A DNA stretch of 64,000 nt from Cepaea nemoralis (taxonomy: Eukaryota > Mollusca > Gastropoda > Stylommatophora > Helicidae). Of the stretch, positions 10,870 to 21,045 are shown piece after piece. Position numbers and translations under genes: made by a program. Where the stretch lies: assembly GCA_014155875.1 (NCBI GenBank), contig JACEFZ010028124.1, positions 186,001-250,000 on the forward strand, read 5' to 3'. Below the pieces are notes generated by a model, which ran no database searches, was not told where the DNA came from, and worked only from the letters and a program-made list of their open reading frames with translations. Every line of letters starts with the position of its first letter. Position 1 is the first letter of the stretch.

Positions 10870-13041
10870 AGAGAAAAGAGCAACCTCTATGAAGACATCA
10901 TGACACTGGGCAGAGAAAAGAGCAACCTCCATGAAGACATCATGACACTGGGCAGAGAAAAGAGCAACCTCCATGAAGACATCATGACACTGGGCAGGGA
11001 GAAGAGCAACCTCTATGAAGACATCATGACACTGGGCAGAGAAAAGAGCAACCTTTATGAAGACATCATGACACTGGGCAGAGAAAAGAGCAACCTTTAT
11101 GAAGACATCATGACACTGGGCAGAGAAAAGAGCAACCTTTATGAAGACATCATGACACTGGGCAGAGAGAAGAGAACCCTCCATGAAGACATCATGACAC
11201 TGGGCAGAGAGAAGAGCAACCTCCATGAAGACATCATGACACTGGGCAGAGAGAAGAGCAACCTCTATGAAGACATCATGACACTGGGCAGAGAGAAGAG
11301 AACCCTCCATGAAGACATCATGACACTGGGCAGAGAGAAGTGCAACCTCCATGAAGACATCATGACACTGGGCAGAGAGAAGAGAACCCTCCATGAAGAC
11401 ATCATGACACTGGGCAGAGAGAAGAGCAACCTCCATAAAGACATCATGACACTGGGCAGAGAGAAGAGCAACCTCCATAACGACATCATGACACTGGGCA
11501 GAGAAAAGAGCAACCTCTATGAAGACATCATGACACTGGGCAGAGAAAAGAGCAACCTTTATGAAGACATCATGACACTGGGCAGAGAAAAGAGCAACCT
11601 TTATGAAGACATCATGACACTGGGCAGAGAAAAGAGCAACCTTTATGAAGACATCATGACACTGGGCAGAGAGAAGAGAACCCTCCATGAAGACATCATG
11701 ACACTGGGCAGAGAGAAGAGCAACCTCCATGAAGACATCATGACACTGGGCAGAGAGAAGAGCAACCTCCATGAAGACATCATGACACTGGGCAGAGAGA
11801 AGAGAACCCTCCATGAAGACATCATGACACTGGGCAGAGAGAAGTGCAACCTCCATGAAGACATCATGACACTGGGCAGAGAGAAGAGAACCCTCCATGA
11901 AGACATCATGACACTGGGCAGAGAGAAGTGCAACCTCCATGAAGACATCATGACACTGGGCAGAGAGAAGAGAACCCTCCATGAAGACATCATGACACTG
12001 GGCAGAGAGAAGTGCAACCTCCATGAAGACATCATGACACTGGGCAGAGAGAAGAGAACCCTCCATGAAGACATCATGACACTGGGCAGAGAGAAGTGCA
12101 ACCTCCATGAAGACATCATGACACTGGGCAGAGAGAAGAGAACCCTCCATGAAGACATCATGACACTGGGCAGAGAGAAGTGCAACCTCCATGAAGACAT
12201 CATGACACTGGGCAGAGAGAAGAGCAACCTCCATGAAGACATCATGACACTGGGCAGAGAGAAGAGCAACCTTCTAGAAGACATCATGACACTGGGCAGA
12301 GAGAAGAGCATCCTCCATGAAGACATCATGACACTGGGCAGAGAGAAGAGCAACCTCCATGAAGACATCATGACACTGGGCATAGAGAAGAGCAACCTTC
12401 ATGAAGAAATCATGACACTGGACAGAGAGAAAAGCAACGTCTGTGAAGTCATCATGACACTGGGCAGAGAGAAGAGCACCCTCCATGAAGACATCATGAC
12501 ACTGGGCAGAGAGAAGAGCATCCTCCATGAAGACATCATGACACTGGGCATAGAGAAGAGCAACCTTCTAGAAGACATCATGACACTGGGCAGAGAGAAG
12601 AGCATCCTCCATGAAGACATCATGACACTGGGCAGAGAGAAGAGCAACCTCCATGAAGACATCATGACACTGGGCATAGAGAAGAGCAACCTTCATGAAG
12701 AAATCATGACACTGGACAGAGAGAAAAGCAACGTCTGTGAAGTCATCATGACACTGGGCAGAGAGAAGAGCACCCTCCATGAAGACATCATGACACTGGG
12801 CAGAGAGAAGAGCATCCTCCATGAAGACATCATGACACTGGGCATAGAGAAAAGCAACGTCTGTGAAGTCATCATGACACTGGGCAGAGAGAAGAGCACC
12901 CTCCATGAAGACATCATGACACTGGGCAGAGAGAAGAGCATCCTCCATGAAGACATCATGACACTGGGCATAGAGAAGAGCAACATCCACAAAGTCATCA
13001 TGACACTGGGAAAAGAGTGTAGAAAGTGGTGTAATGGCTGA
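10795..13041 (+). CDS. Possible 748-residue repeat protein over the 42-bp array (doubtful gene)
   Basis: An uninterrupted frame encodes 25 leader residues, then exactly 51 copies of a 14-residue repeat (consensus REKSNLHEDIMTLG), then nine residues and a stop. Hydrophobic residues L6, I10 and L13 of each unit fall in 4-3 heptad spacing, with K3 filling the fourth core slot, so the product would be a continuous parallel coiled coil. Against a gene: the unit length keeps all frames open, long open frames also exist on the opposite strand, the leader is not protein-like, and there is no convincing splice context. Treat as a minisatellite first. Confidence 0.25.
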   Translation: MVCWIYVITHRLTICLQGGKLTDSSREKSNLYEDIMTLGREKSNLHEDIMTLGREKSNLHEDIMTLGREKSNLYEDIMTLGREKSNLYEDIMTLGREKSNLYEDIMTLGREKSNLYEDIMTLGREKRTLHEDIMTLGREKSNLHEDIMTLGREKSNLYEDIMTLGREKRTLHEDIMTLGREKCNLHEDIMTLGREKRTLHEDIMTLGREKSNLHKDIMTLGREKSNLHNDIMTLGREKSNLYEDIMTLGREKSNLYEDIMTLGREKSNLYEDIMTLGREKSNLYEDIMTLGREKRTLHEDIMTLGREKSNLHEDIMTLGREKSNLHEDIMTLGREKRTLHEDIMTLGREKCNLHEDIMTLGREKRTLHEDIMTLGREKCNLHEDIMTLGREKRTLHEDIMTLGREKCNLHEDIMTLGREKRTLHEDIMTLGREKCNLHEDIMTLGREKRTLHEDIMTLGREKCNLHEDIMTLGREKSNLHEDIMTLGREKSNLLEDIMTLGREKSILHEDIMTLGREKSNLHEDIMTLGIEKSNLHEEIMTLDREKSNVCEVIMTLGREKSTLHEDIMTLGREKSILHEDIMTLGIEKSNLLEDIMTLGREKSILHEDIMTLGREKSNLHEDIMTLGIEKSNLHEEIMTLDREKSNVCEVIMTLGREKSTLHEDIMTLGREKSILHEDIMTLGIEKSNVCEVIMTLGREKSTLHEDIMTLGREKSILHEDIMTLGIEKSNIHKVIMTLGKECRKWCNG
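10870..13011 (+). repeat. 42-bp minisatellite, 51 copies, with higher-order structure
   Basis: The unit reads AGAGAGAAGAGCAACCTCCA, TGAAGACATCATGACACTGG, GC, with no indels across 2142 bp. Higher-order repeats are visible: five 84-bp dimers alternating RTL and CNL units at about 11796-12215, and a seven-unit 294-bp block starting near 12262 and repeated near 12556. A run of four SNLY units occurs at about 11000-11165 and again at 11500-11660. Confidence 0.95.
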
Positions 13042-13324
13042 TAAATGAAAATACCAACATAAAGAATACAACAGTGTAAAGCAATGGCTCTGTGCATCAT
13101 TACAAGAAAGAAATCTGTTTGGGGATTATCAGCTTGAATCAGGTCTCAAGTTGTTGAGATGAATGAGGTTTTGAGGTGGTTGGCTAGTACTCAAAGTGCA
13201 GTAACTGTGTTTAGTTCTTAGTTTATACCTCACATAAAATTCAACATGGATGGATTTTTGTTTTGTCCCCCAATCTCTTTGAACGCAAGCTGTCCATAAA
13301 CACTACTTCTAATAGCACTTGACT
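13012..13324. other. No recognisable feature
   Basis: Unique-looking sequence after the array; no repeat partner or gene seen. Confidence 0.35.
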
Positions 13325-13530
13325 GAATATGGGTGTGGATTAGCTTTTCCTATTATCGGTGTCCTTTGCCATCAGGCAAACCCACTCTAACTTCAGAGGT
13401 GCTTGTAATTTACATCCCCAAGTCAAAGACGAGAAGTCAACATTTTAGTCCAACTGGCCGGTTAAGTGTTGACCTCCTGCTGACCTCCATGGATGGATGT
13501 GACATGAGCAGGTTTTGAGCAAAGACACAT
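13325..13530 (-). mobile_element. SINE copy, same family as 53801-54099, 5'-incomplete
   Basis: Shares GAGGTGCTTGTAATTTACAT and CAACATTTTAGTCCAACTG with the intronic SINE at 53801-54099 in the same orientation. The tRNA-like head is replaced by unrelated sequence after about 13490. Confidence 0.7.
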
Positions 13531-14046
13531 CTTTCTTGCAAGGATTTACATGGATCTACAGCCTGGTCATCCTAAAATGTCAGGTAATTTGTAAGTGGAT
13601 ATGTGTACATCAAGAACACCAGTGTTAGGAAAGCTTACCATGGACAAGGTAAGTATTTACAAGACTATTTATGATCGATTGTTGAGTGAAGGGACAACAG
13701 ATGAAACAGCCTGTTTAAGGATGACTTCTTTGCACAGTGCATTCTGGCATTACTTCAGATGTCAACCTGAATGTATTCAGAGGCAGTCTAAGTAGAGGCT
13801 GTTGACGTCATAGTTTGTCCTCGGCTGAAGCAGGTGTAGGCTAACATGAATATCGGCGTGGAGCGATGTTTGATGCTCACTTGTGATTATATATTGTTCA
13901 TATAACAGCGATAGAGAACTAGGCTATTGATATCTGAGGCCTGGTCTGCCTTGCCATGACATTTAAGTCTTTAGGTTGCATTTCCTCGCACTAGCATATA
14001 CAACTATAAGAAAGAGACAAATAGTATAAATTGGCCATGTGGTTTT
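13531..14046. repeat. Intergenic sequence containing dispersed repeat B
   Basis: The segment 13936-13996 (GGCCTGGTCTGCC...GCATTTCCTCGCACTAG) recurs almost unchanged at 56353-56408 inside the Kelch gene intron. The rest shows no gene. Confidence 0.5.
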
Positions 14047-14935
14047 CTTCTTCTTCTTTTGTTCGCTTGAAATGGGACTTCTTCTTCTGCGTTCATCCGG
14101 AGTATTTTTTCGGACGTGATTGCATTGTGCCTGTTTACAGCACAGCTGCATTCTTGCGCCGTTAGGCCGACACATCCGACTTCTGCGGGCATTTGTTGAC
14201 CGGGTTAACCTTCCTGGGAAATGGGACTATATCTGCAATGTTGTCTCTCGTATGAATTTTGGTGTCTTTTTTTTTTAGTTCACCCAGTGGTCCATAGATT
14301 ATTGACCATAGAGTTTATCTTCCATTGTTGTTTCTGTATACCAGAAGGTTCGCCTGGATATGTTGTAATTTGGGCAGTCTTGGAGTATGTGATCCGCTGT
14401 CTGCGACGCCAATCCACGTTTGCACATGGCTGATCAACCAGTCTTGAAGTTTGTATACATGTGTATGCGTAATGTATTGTGTCCTGTTCTGGGGTGCAGA
14501 ATAATGATTTGTTCTGCTGCCTGTCCATAATGTGGTAATCGTCTTGAACTGGTGTTGGTGGCTTTCTAAATGATTTGATCATTCTTTTCTTTTGTTGGTA
14601 TGTAATAGATGCACCAGGCTGTTCCTTTATTGCTCCTTCCTTAGCTAGTCGGCCAGCACTCTCGTTTCCAAGTACTCCACAGTGAGATAATATTCACTGT
14701 AAGCTACAATTACACTGAATGCCTATAGTATTGTCCACAGTACTGGCAATTCCACAGGCTGTGTGCCATGGTTGGTATTCAGTAATTTCTCTGTTTCTGT
14801 CTTGACTGCCTGGATTTCTGCATCATAGTTATGGCAGTACTTATCCTGTTGGAACTTTGGCTGTGTCCTTAGTATTATTTGAGCATTCTATATACTCACT
14901 CCACAGCTACACTTTTTCTGGGCGTGGCATAAAAG
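14047..14935 (-). pseudogene. 3' fragment of RNase H-bearing LINE (same family as 23.1-28.0 kb)
   Basis: On the minus strand, the end of an RNase H domain (GVLGNESAGRLAKEGA) at about 14680-14630 is followed by the conserved C-terminal region with several frame changes, including a segment equivalent to the DKLYG motif. The 3' UTR segment at 14060-14220 is nearly the reverse complement of 27890-28025 and ends in a GAA-rich tail. Truncated at its 5' side; endonuclease and RT absent. Confidence 0.75.
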
Positions 14936-14984
14936 TAGAAGATATGTGCTGTATAGTACCTGTGTTCTTTTAACTTATAAATAT

Positions 14985-15240
14985 CTGATGCTGAAGAAAT
15001 TAACTTACCAAAGCAAGAACTGCCGAAGACAAACTTTAAAAAAAAAATGCTGATGATGACATGAACTTATTTTTATTAAAAATTGATGCCAAAGAAAAGA
15101 ACTTACCAAAACTTTAACTTGCGAACACCTGGACATATGGTGAGGGAAAAATTAACATACAAAAATCTGATGCTGAAGAAATGAGCATACCAAAACATGA
15201 ACTGATGAATGCCTGGACTTATAGTGATGAAGACAAGAAC
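14985..15240 (+). repeat. Degenerate ~85-95-bp tandem repeat, about 3 copies
   Basis: TGATGCTGAAGAAAT...ACTTACCAAA recurs near 14989, 15083 and 15168 with moderate divergence. It grades into the 21-bp array that follows. Confidence 0.6.
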
Positions 15241-15975
15241 AAGTGGGACAGTTTGTAAAAGTAAGTGGGTAATGTGTGAGAGGCAGTCAACAAGTTGTGA
15301 TAGCAAGTGGATGAATTGTGAGCACCTAGGGCAAGTTGATAGGGCAAGTGGACAAGTTTATAGTGTACTTCGACAAATTGTGAGAGCAAGTGGGCAAGTT
15401 GTTATGGCAAGTGGGCAAGTTGACAAGTTGTGAGAGCCAGTGGGCAAGTTGATAGTGCAAGTTGGCAAGTTGTTAGGGCAAGTGGGCTAGCTGTCTGGGC
15501 AAGTCGACAAGATGTGAGAGCCAGTGGGCAAGTTATGGCATGTCAAAAAGTTGTGATAGCAAGTGGACAACTTGTGAGAGCCAGTGGGGAATTTGTGAGG
15601 TCCAGTGGGCAAGTTGATAGGGCACTTCGACAAGTTGTGAGAACAAGTGGGGAAGTTGTTAGGCAAGTGTGCAAGTTGATAGGGCAAGTCGACAAGATGT
15701 AACAACAAATGATCAAGTTGTGAGCGCAAGTGGACACGCTATCAGGGCAAGCCAACAAGTTATGAGATCTATTAGTCAAATTGTTAGGGCAAGTTTGTAA
15801 ATTGATAGCACGAGTAGACAAGTTTTCAGGACAAGTCAACAAGTTGTGAGAGCCAGTGGGCAAGTTGTGAGAGCCAGTGGGCAAGTTGTGAGAGCCAGTG
15901 GACAAGTTGTGAGTGCAAATGGGCAAGTTATTAGCCCAAGTGGGTAATTTATTAGGGTAAATGGGAAAGTTACTT
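15240..15975 (+). repeat. 21-bp degenerate minisatellite, about 34 copies
   Basis: Consensus CAAGTTGTGAGAGCCAGTGGG, best preserved as three near-identical tandem units at 15838-15903. The length is a multiple of three, so short frames stay open on both strands (SGQVVRA-type heptapeptides on +); no gene evidence. Confidence 0.85.
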
Positions 15976-16144
15976 GTTACAAGTCAAACAGCTATTCAAT
16001 ATGAGAAGCACTTCAGTATGAGGCAAGGAACACAGTTGAATTATATGAGGGTCTCAAATGAGGGACATTTCTGTAAGAGGTGAGGAACACATTTGTATGA
16101 CATGAGGTGGAGGATACAGTCAATGGTTATTTTCCAGTGAATGT

Positions 16145-16885
16145 GTCATTTTCAGTGGTTGTGACTTTCTTTGTGTTCGCGCATGTGTATGTGTTACATT
16201 TTTACTGTGTTGGTTAAATTCGTTTGATGTCTTTTGGTTGTGTCATTTTGTATTGTTTGTATCAGTTTGAGTGGTCATTTCGCTTCTTTTAATGTTTCAA
16301 TGCTTGTCAGTTTTCTGTGGTTTTTGTCATTTTCAGTGTTTGTCGATTTCTTTGTGTATGTATGTGAGTTACATTTTATACTGTACCGTTTATATTTGAA
16401 TATTTTAGCTATTCTTTTGGTGCATCAGTCTCAGTGTTTTGTATTGAATTCTTTTGGTTGTGTCATTTTGACTGTTTATGTCGCTTCTTTCCTTGTCTCA
16501 ATTCTTGCAATTTTTCAGTGGATATGTCATTTTCAGTTGTTGTCTTTAAAATTTATTTTACTGTGTTGTTTACATTTGAAGCTTTTGCTTTTCTTTTGTT
16601 CGATCGGGTTTAGTGTTTTGTGTTGATTTCTGTGGTTGTGTCAGTTTGAGTGGTTATGTCGCTTCTTTGATTGTTTCACTACTTTTCAATTTTCAGTGGA
16701 TGTGTCATTTTTAGTTGTTGTTGCTTTCTGTTTTGTATTGTGTCTGTTACATTTGGATGTTTTGCTTTTCTTTGGGAGCCATGGGCTCAGTGTTTTGTGT
16801 TGCTTTCTTTTGTTTGTGTCATTTTGAGTAGTTATGTCACTTCTTTGATTGTTTCAATGCTTGTCATTTTCAGTGGTTGTCACTT

Positions 16886-16921
<36 letters not shown>

Positions 16922-17065
16922 TACATTTTACAGTGTTGTTTACATTTGTTTTGATATATTTTGATTGTGTCAGTATGTTTTCTTAGTGCTGTGTGTAATT
17001 TTGAGTGGTTATGTTGCTACGTTGAGTGTCTCAATGCTTGTCATTTTTTAGTGGTTGTCGATTGC

Positions 17066-17100
<35 letters not shown>

Positions 17101-17360
17101 CAATTGGATATTGTTTTTCTTTTGGCACATCGGGTTCAGTCTCTTCTTATGTCAGTTTTCATTGGTTGTGTCAGTTTGAGTGTTCATGTCACTTCTTTGG
17201 TCACTGCAATACTTGTCATTTTCAATTGTTGTCGATTTTGTTTTGTGCATGCGTTTGTTACATTTGGATGTTTTGCTTTTCTATTGTATCGGGCTCAGCG
17301 TTTTGTGTTGCTTTCTGTTGTTTGTCAGTTTGAGTGATTATGTTGCACTTCTTTGGCTGT
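16145..17360 (+). repeat. ~178-bp tandem repeat, about 7 copies, with embedded (GT)n
   Basis: The landmark TTGTCATTTTCAGTGGTTGT recurs near 16311, 16498, 16684, 16861, 17039 and 17214 (spacing about 175-187 bp), with a further match near 17556, two periods later. Other shared blocks are TTTGTGTTGCTTTCT and AGTGGTTATGTCGCTTCTTT. (GT)n runs at 16889-16920 and 17067-17100 sit at the same position within the unit. Confidence 0.85.
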
Positions 17361-17367
17361 CTTAATG

Positions 17368-17482
17368 CAAGGCAGACTGTTAATAGGGAAAGCTAATCTA
17401 CACGCAAAATTCAGTCCATCACTACTATAAATAGTGTGTATGACCTATGCTTGAGTTCAAAGTGAGCGAGCGCCAAAAAAAA
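17368..17482 (+). mobile_element. 5'-truncated SINE copy (family of 53801-54099) with A-tail
   Basis: GACTGTTAATAGGGAAAGCT to GAGCGAGCGCC followed by A9 matches the reverse complement of 53801-53910. The A-run at 17474-17482 is its 3' tail. It interrupts the 178-bp array, which resumes near 17500. Confidence 0.7.
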
Positions 17483-17599
17483 ATTGCTTCGTTTTTCTTG
17501 TGTTTGTATCAATGTGCGTTATGTCAGTTTTCATTTGTGTGTCATTTTAGTTTTGTCATTTTTCAGTGGTTGTAGATTTCTCTGTGTGTGTGCGTGCGC

Positions 17600-17600
<1 letters not shown>

Positions 17601-17666
<66 letters not shown>
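17601..17666. repeat. (TA)n microsatellite
   Basis: About 32 TA units following a short GTGTGTGCGTGCGCG run. Confidence 0.95.
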
Positions 17667-17668
<2 letters not shown>

Positions 17669-18639
17669 TGCAGGAGATATTAATTATTCCTCCCCACGAC
17701 GCTTGACGGCAGAAGTGGAAGATGATGATGATGATGATTAATTGAAAATTTTCACATCAGGGTGTAATAGGAGATCAAGCCATAACATAGAAATAAAGAA
17801 CTGGTAAGACATAAAACACTCAAACAAGAAAAGAAACACGGCGCCATATCACTAAAAGACTTACACACAAAACATGTATCCAACTTAGAGCCAAACTTAA
17901 CACAAATCTAAGGACATGTGGAAAAATCAATTTCTGACACACACTAACCACAAGGCGCGTATGAGCAGTGATGTGGTTACATTCCTGTAGTGGCATTCAT
18001 TGTAAGGTATGTACACTATGTTTGTGTTTAGTATCTCTCTTTTTCGCAGGAGTTGCATATACCTACACTGTTTTTATTTCCTCTTGAAAAATAACTCTAT
18101 AGCTTGTGCGTTCATCACTCTGGCAACAAAAGTCCGCCACTTAGCCTCCAAGTAGCATAACTGTTTTAACCAACGGGAGAAGGGGCGATAGCATGTCTCT
18201 GGTGCCATAAAACATGTGTACGTACGCGGGCACGTCTTTACATACATATATATCTATCCAAGCTCAATTAAGACCACAGTCTACTCTAGCAAAGGAAAGG
18301 TGTTGAAGATGGAAGCAACCAGCCAGTAGGCACACCACAGCAATCAGGATGCCACACAATCACGCCATGAGGTTTGAAATGTATGTCAGCTTGCATACAA
18401 GATAAAGGACAGTTATTACACCTGCAATATTGTAGATTATACTAAGGAAAAACTGCCTTATAATCATAACATCTGCCTAATTTCTATTTTGTAACACTGT
18501 CCTGTAATCATATCTGCATAATTTATATCATGTAACACTGCCCTATAAAACATCTGCCTAATTTCTATCTTGTATGTAATTTCATTTTTTTTTTTGGCCA
18601 ATGATCATCTTCAATAAAACAACATAAATCATAAATGTA
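17667..18639. other. Region downstream of the zinc-finger gene, no distinct feature
   Basis: Contains (GAT)n at 17722-17739 and a motif repeated three times near 18465-18575 (GCCTAATTTCTAT...TGTAACACTG). For the minus-strand gene above this could be 3' UTR; a TTTATT (AATAAA on -) lies near 18074. Confidence 0.35.
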
Positions 18640-18917
18640 TGATGTGTCTCTTGTATGTGTTCTCAGGTGAAACTTTAGACTGTCAGCTTGAGAAAAAGAA
18701 ACATGACAACCAGCTATTTTGTTGTCTGTCTTCAAATTGCTGACTCAAGAGATCTTTATAATCATTACATTACTAAGATTTCTCTCTCTCCTACATATGT
18801 TGTCTTGTGTGACTACAGATGGCTAGATTCAGTAAAAAATACACCACTATCATCACACATTTGCAAGGTTTTTTTCCATGCATGTATATCATTGTGATTC
18901 TTTTTTCTATTATGTCT
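18640..18917 (-). pseudogene. Decayed zinc-finger units beyond the stop codon
   Basis: Reading on past the stop of the zinc-finger gene, finger-like traces continue: CDDSGVFFTESSHL followed by a stop near 18810, and SQADSLKFHLRTHTRDT near 18670. The spacing is consistent with old 84-bp units that lost cysteines and frame. The array was once longer. Confidence 0.6.
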
Positions 18918-20857
18918 CTACAGATTGTCTACTTTAACAAAAGATACACCACAGTCATCAAACCGGTACAGTGTCCTTCCTGTATGTGTTCTCTTGTGTG
19001 TCTTCAGGTGGCCAGCTTGAGCAAAAGATGCCCCACAGTCATCACAATTATAAGGTCTCTCTCCTGTATGTTTTCTCATGTGTCTTTTCGCACTGCTAGC
19101 TTCAGTAAAAGATGCACCACAGTCATCACACTTGTAAGGTCTCTCTCCTGTATGTTTTCTCATGTGTCTCTTCACACGGCTAGCATCAGTAAAAGAAGCA
19201 CCACAATAATCACACTTGTAAGGCTGCTCTCCTGTATGTGTTCTCTTGTGTTTCTTCATTCTACTAGCATCAGTAAAAGATGCACCACAATCATCACACT
19301 TGAAAGGCTGTTCTCCTGTATGTGTTCTCTTGTGTCTTGTCAGGTTGCCAGCACGAGAAAAAGATGCACCACAGTCTTCACAATTGTAAGGCCGCTCTTC
19401 TGTATGTGTTCTCTTGTGTGTCTTCACACTGCTGGCATCAGTAAAAGTTGCACCACAATCATCACACTTGTAAGGTCTCTCTCCTGTATGTTTTCTCATG
19501 TGTCTCTTTGTACTGCTAGCTTCAATAAAAGATGCACCACAATCATCACACTTGTAAGGTTTCTCTTCTATATGTGTTCTCTTGTGTCTCTTCAGACTGC
19601 CAGCTGAAGTATAAGATGCACCACAGTCATCACACTTGAAAATCTGCTCTCCTGTGTGTTTTCTCTTGTGTGATTTCAGGTTCCCAGCTTGAGCAAACAA
19701 TGCACCACAGTCATCACACTTGTAAGGTCTCTCTCCTGTATGTATTCTCATGTGTCTCTTCGTACTGCTAGCATCAGCAAAAGATGCACCACAATCATCA
19801 CACTTGTAAGGTTTCTCTTCTGTATGCGTTCTCTTGTGTCTCTTCAGACTGCCAGCTGAAGTATAAGATGCACCACAATCATCACACTTGAAAGTCTGCT
19901 CTCCTGTATGTGTTCTCTTGTGTGATTTCAGGTTCCCAGATTGAGAAAACAATGCACCACAGTCATTATACTTGTAAGGTTTCTCTCCTTTATGTGTTCT
20001 CTTGTGTTTCTTCATTTTGCTAGCATTTGTAAAAGATGCACCACAGTCATCACACTTGAAAGGCCGCTCTCCTGTATGTGTTCTCTTGTGTGTCTTCAGG
20101 TTGCCAGCTTGAGCAAAAGGTGCACCACAGTCATCACACTTGTAAGGTCTCTCTCCTGTATGTTTTCTCATGTGTCTCTTCATACTACTAGCATCAGTAA
20201 AGGATGCACCACAATCATCACACTTGTAAGGTCTCTCTCCTGTATGTTTTCTCATGTGTCTCTTCATACTGCTAGCATCAGTAAAGGATGCACCACAATC
20301 ATCACACTTGTAAAGTTTCTCTCCTGTATGTGTTCTCATGTGTGCATTCAGGTTTCCAGCTTCAGCAAAAGATGCATCACAGCCATCACACTTGTAAGGC
20401 CGCGCTACTGTATATTTCTTCTTGTGTCTGCTTAAATAGCTATCTATGCTGACAGCTAAACCACAAACGTCAGACATGTATGGTTTGTCTCCTGCTTTCA
20501 CTTCCACATTATTTTGAAACTGACAATTCATGTCAGTCGAAGATAGTTTTGTGTTAACTTCAAACATAGAAGATCCATTATCTGAACTTTGACTACACTT
20601 TTCATGCCCTCGTGATGCCTCATAACTCTTCCTAGTCATTCTTGATTCTGTGTTACTGTGCCCAGTCATTTTATGATCACTGCTACAATCTGTTATGTCT
20701 ACCATTTTGCTGAACATTTGGTGTCTGTCCTCATACAATACATTTGAAAGTTTCTGTGCCACAAACTTACAGTCCATGCTGCCATACATCATCTTCTCCA
20801 TTTGTGAATGTTCTTGTATGGGAAAGGAAGGGACATTCTGAGAACAGGTTAGTGTTT
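18918..20857 (-). CDS. C2H2 poly-zinc-finger protein, terminal exon
   Basis: One large exon encodes a ~150-residue Ser/Met-rich leader without a recognised domain, one degenerate finger (first Cys lost), about 17 C2H2 fingers in 28-residue units with TGERP/TGEKP-type linkers, and a final partial finger ended by TAG. One internal finger has its first Cys replaced by Tyr (YKYNDCG). The product is probably a nuclear DNA-binding protein; contact positions fall into a few classes (D-S-S-R, Q-G-N-T, S-G-S-R), suggesting recent unit duplication. The frame runs back to 20966, but a good acceptor (TTTGTGTGTGTTTCAG, -) precedes 20857, so upstream exons are likely. A first in-exon Met is at 20801-20799. 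No KRAB, BTB or ZAD domain is visible. Confidence 0.85.
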
Positions 20858-20940
20858 CTGAAACACACACAAACAGTAAATATAGGTTAACCACTTCATG
20901 CATATGCCAGAGACTACAGACAGACGTGTAAATGCAATTT

Positions 20941-21045
20941 AACATATATACAATATATATATGCATATATATATATTTGTATATATATATTGTATTTATA
21001 TATATTGTGTGTATATATATTTGTATATATATTGTATTTATATAT
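20941..21045. repeat. TA-rich microsatellite tract
   Basis: Alternating (TA)n and TTGTATTTATATATATTGT blocks, immediately followed by the TTAG-repeat tail of the adjacent LINE. Confidence 0.85.

Noticed and set aside
10828..12689. Minus-strand 468- and 250-residue frames over the 42-bp array
   Set aside because: Mirror of the tandem repeat; repetitive hydrophobic translations without gene context.
9340..17360. CRISPR-like regular repeats
   Set aside because: Head-to-tail arrays without unique spacers, in a eukaryotic sequence with no cas genes.
16234..17365. Several hydrophobic, membrane-like plus-strand frames
   Set aside because: T-rich ~178-bp tandem repeat read in three frames; same phrases recur in different frames.
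18819..20435. Plus-strand 262- and 164-residue frames
   Set aside because: Antisense shadows of the zinc-finger array.
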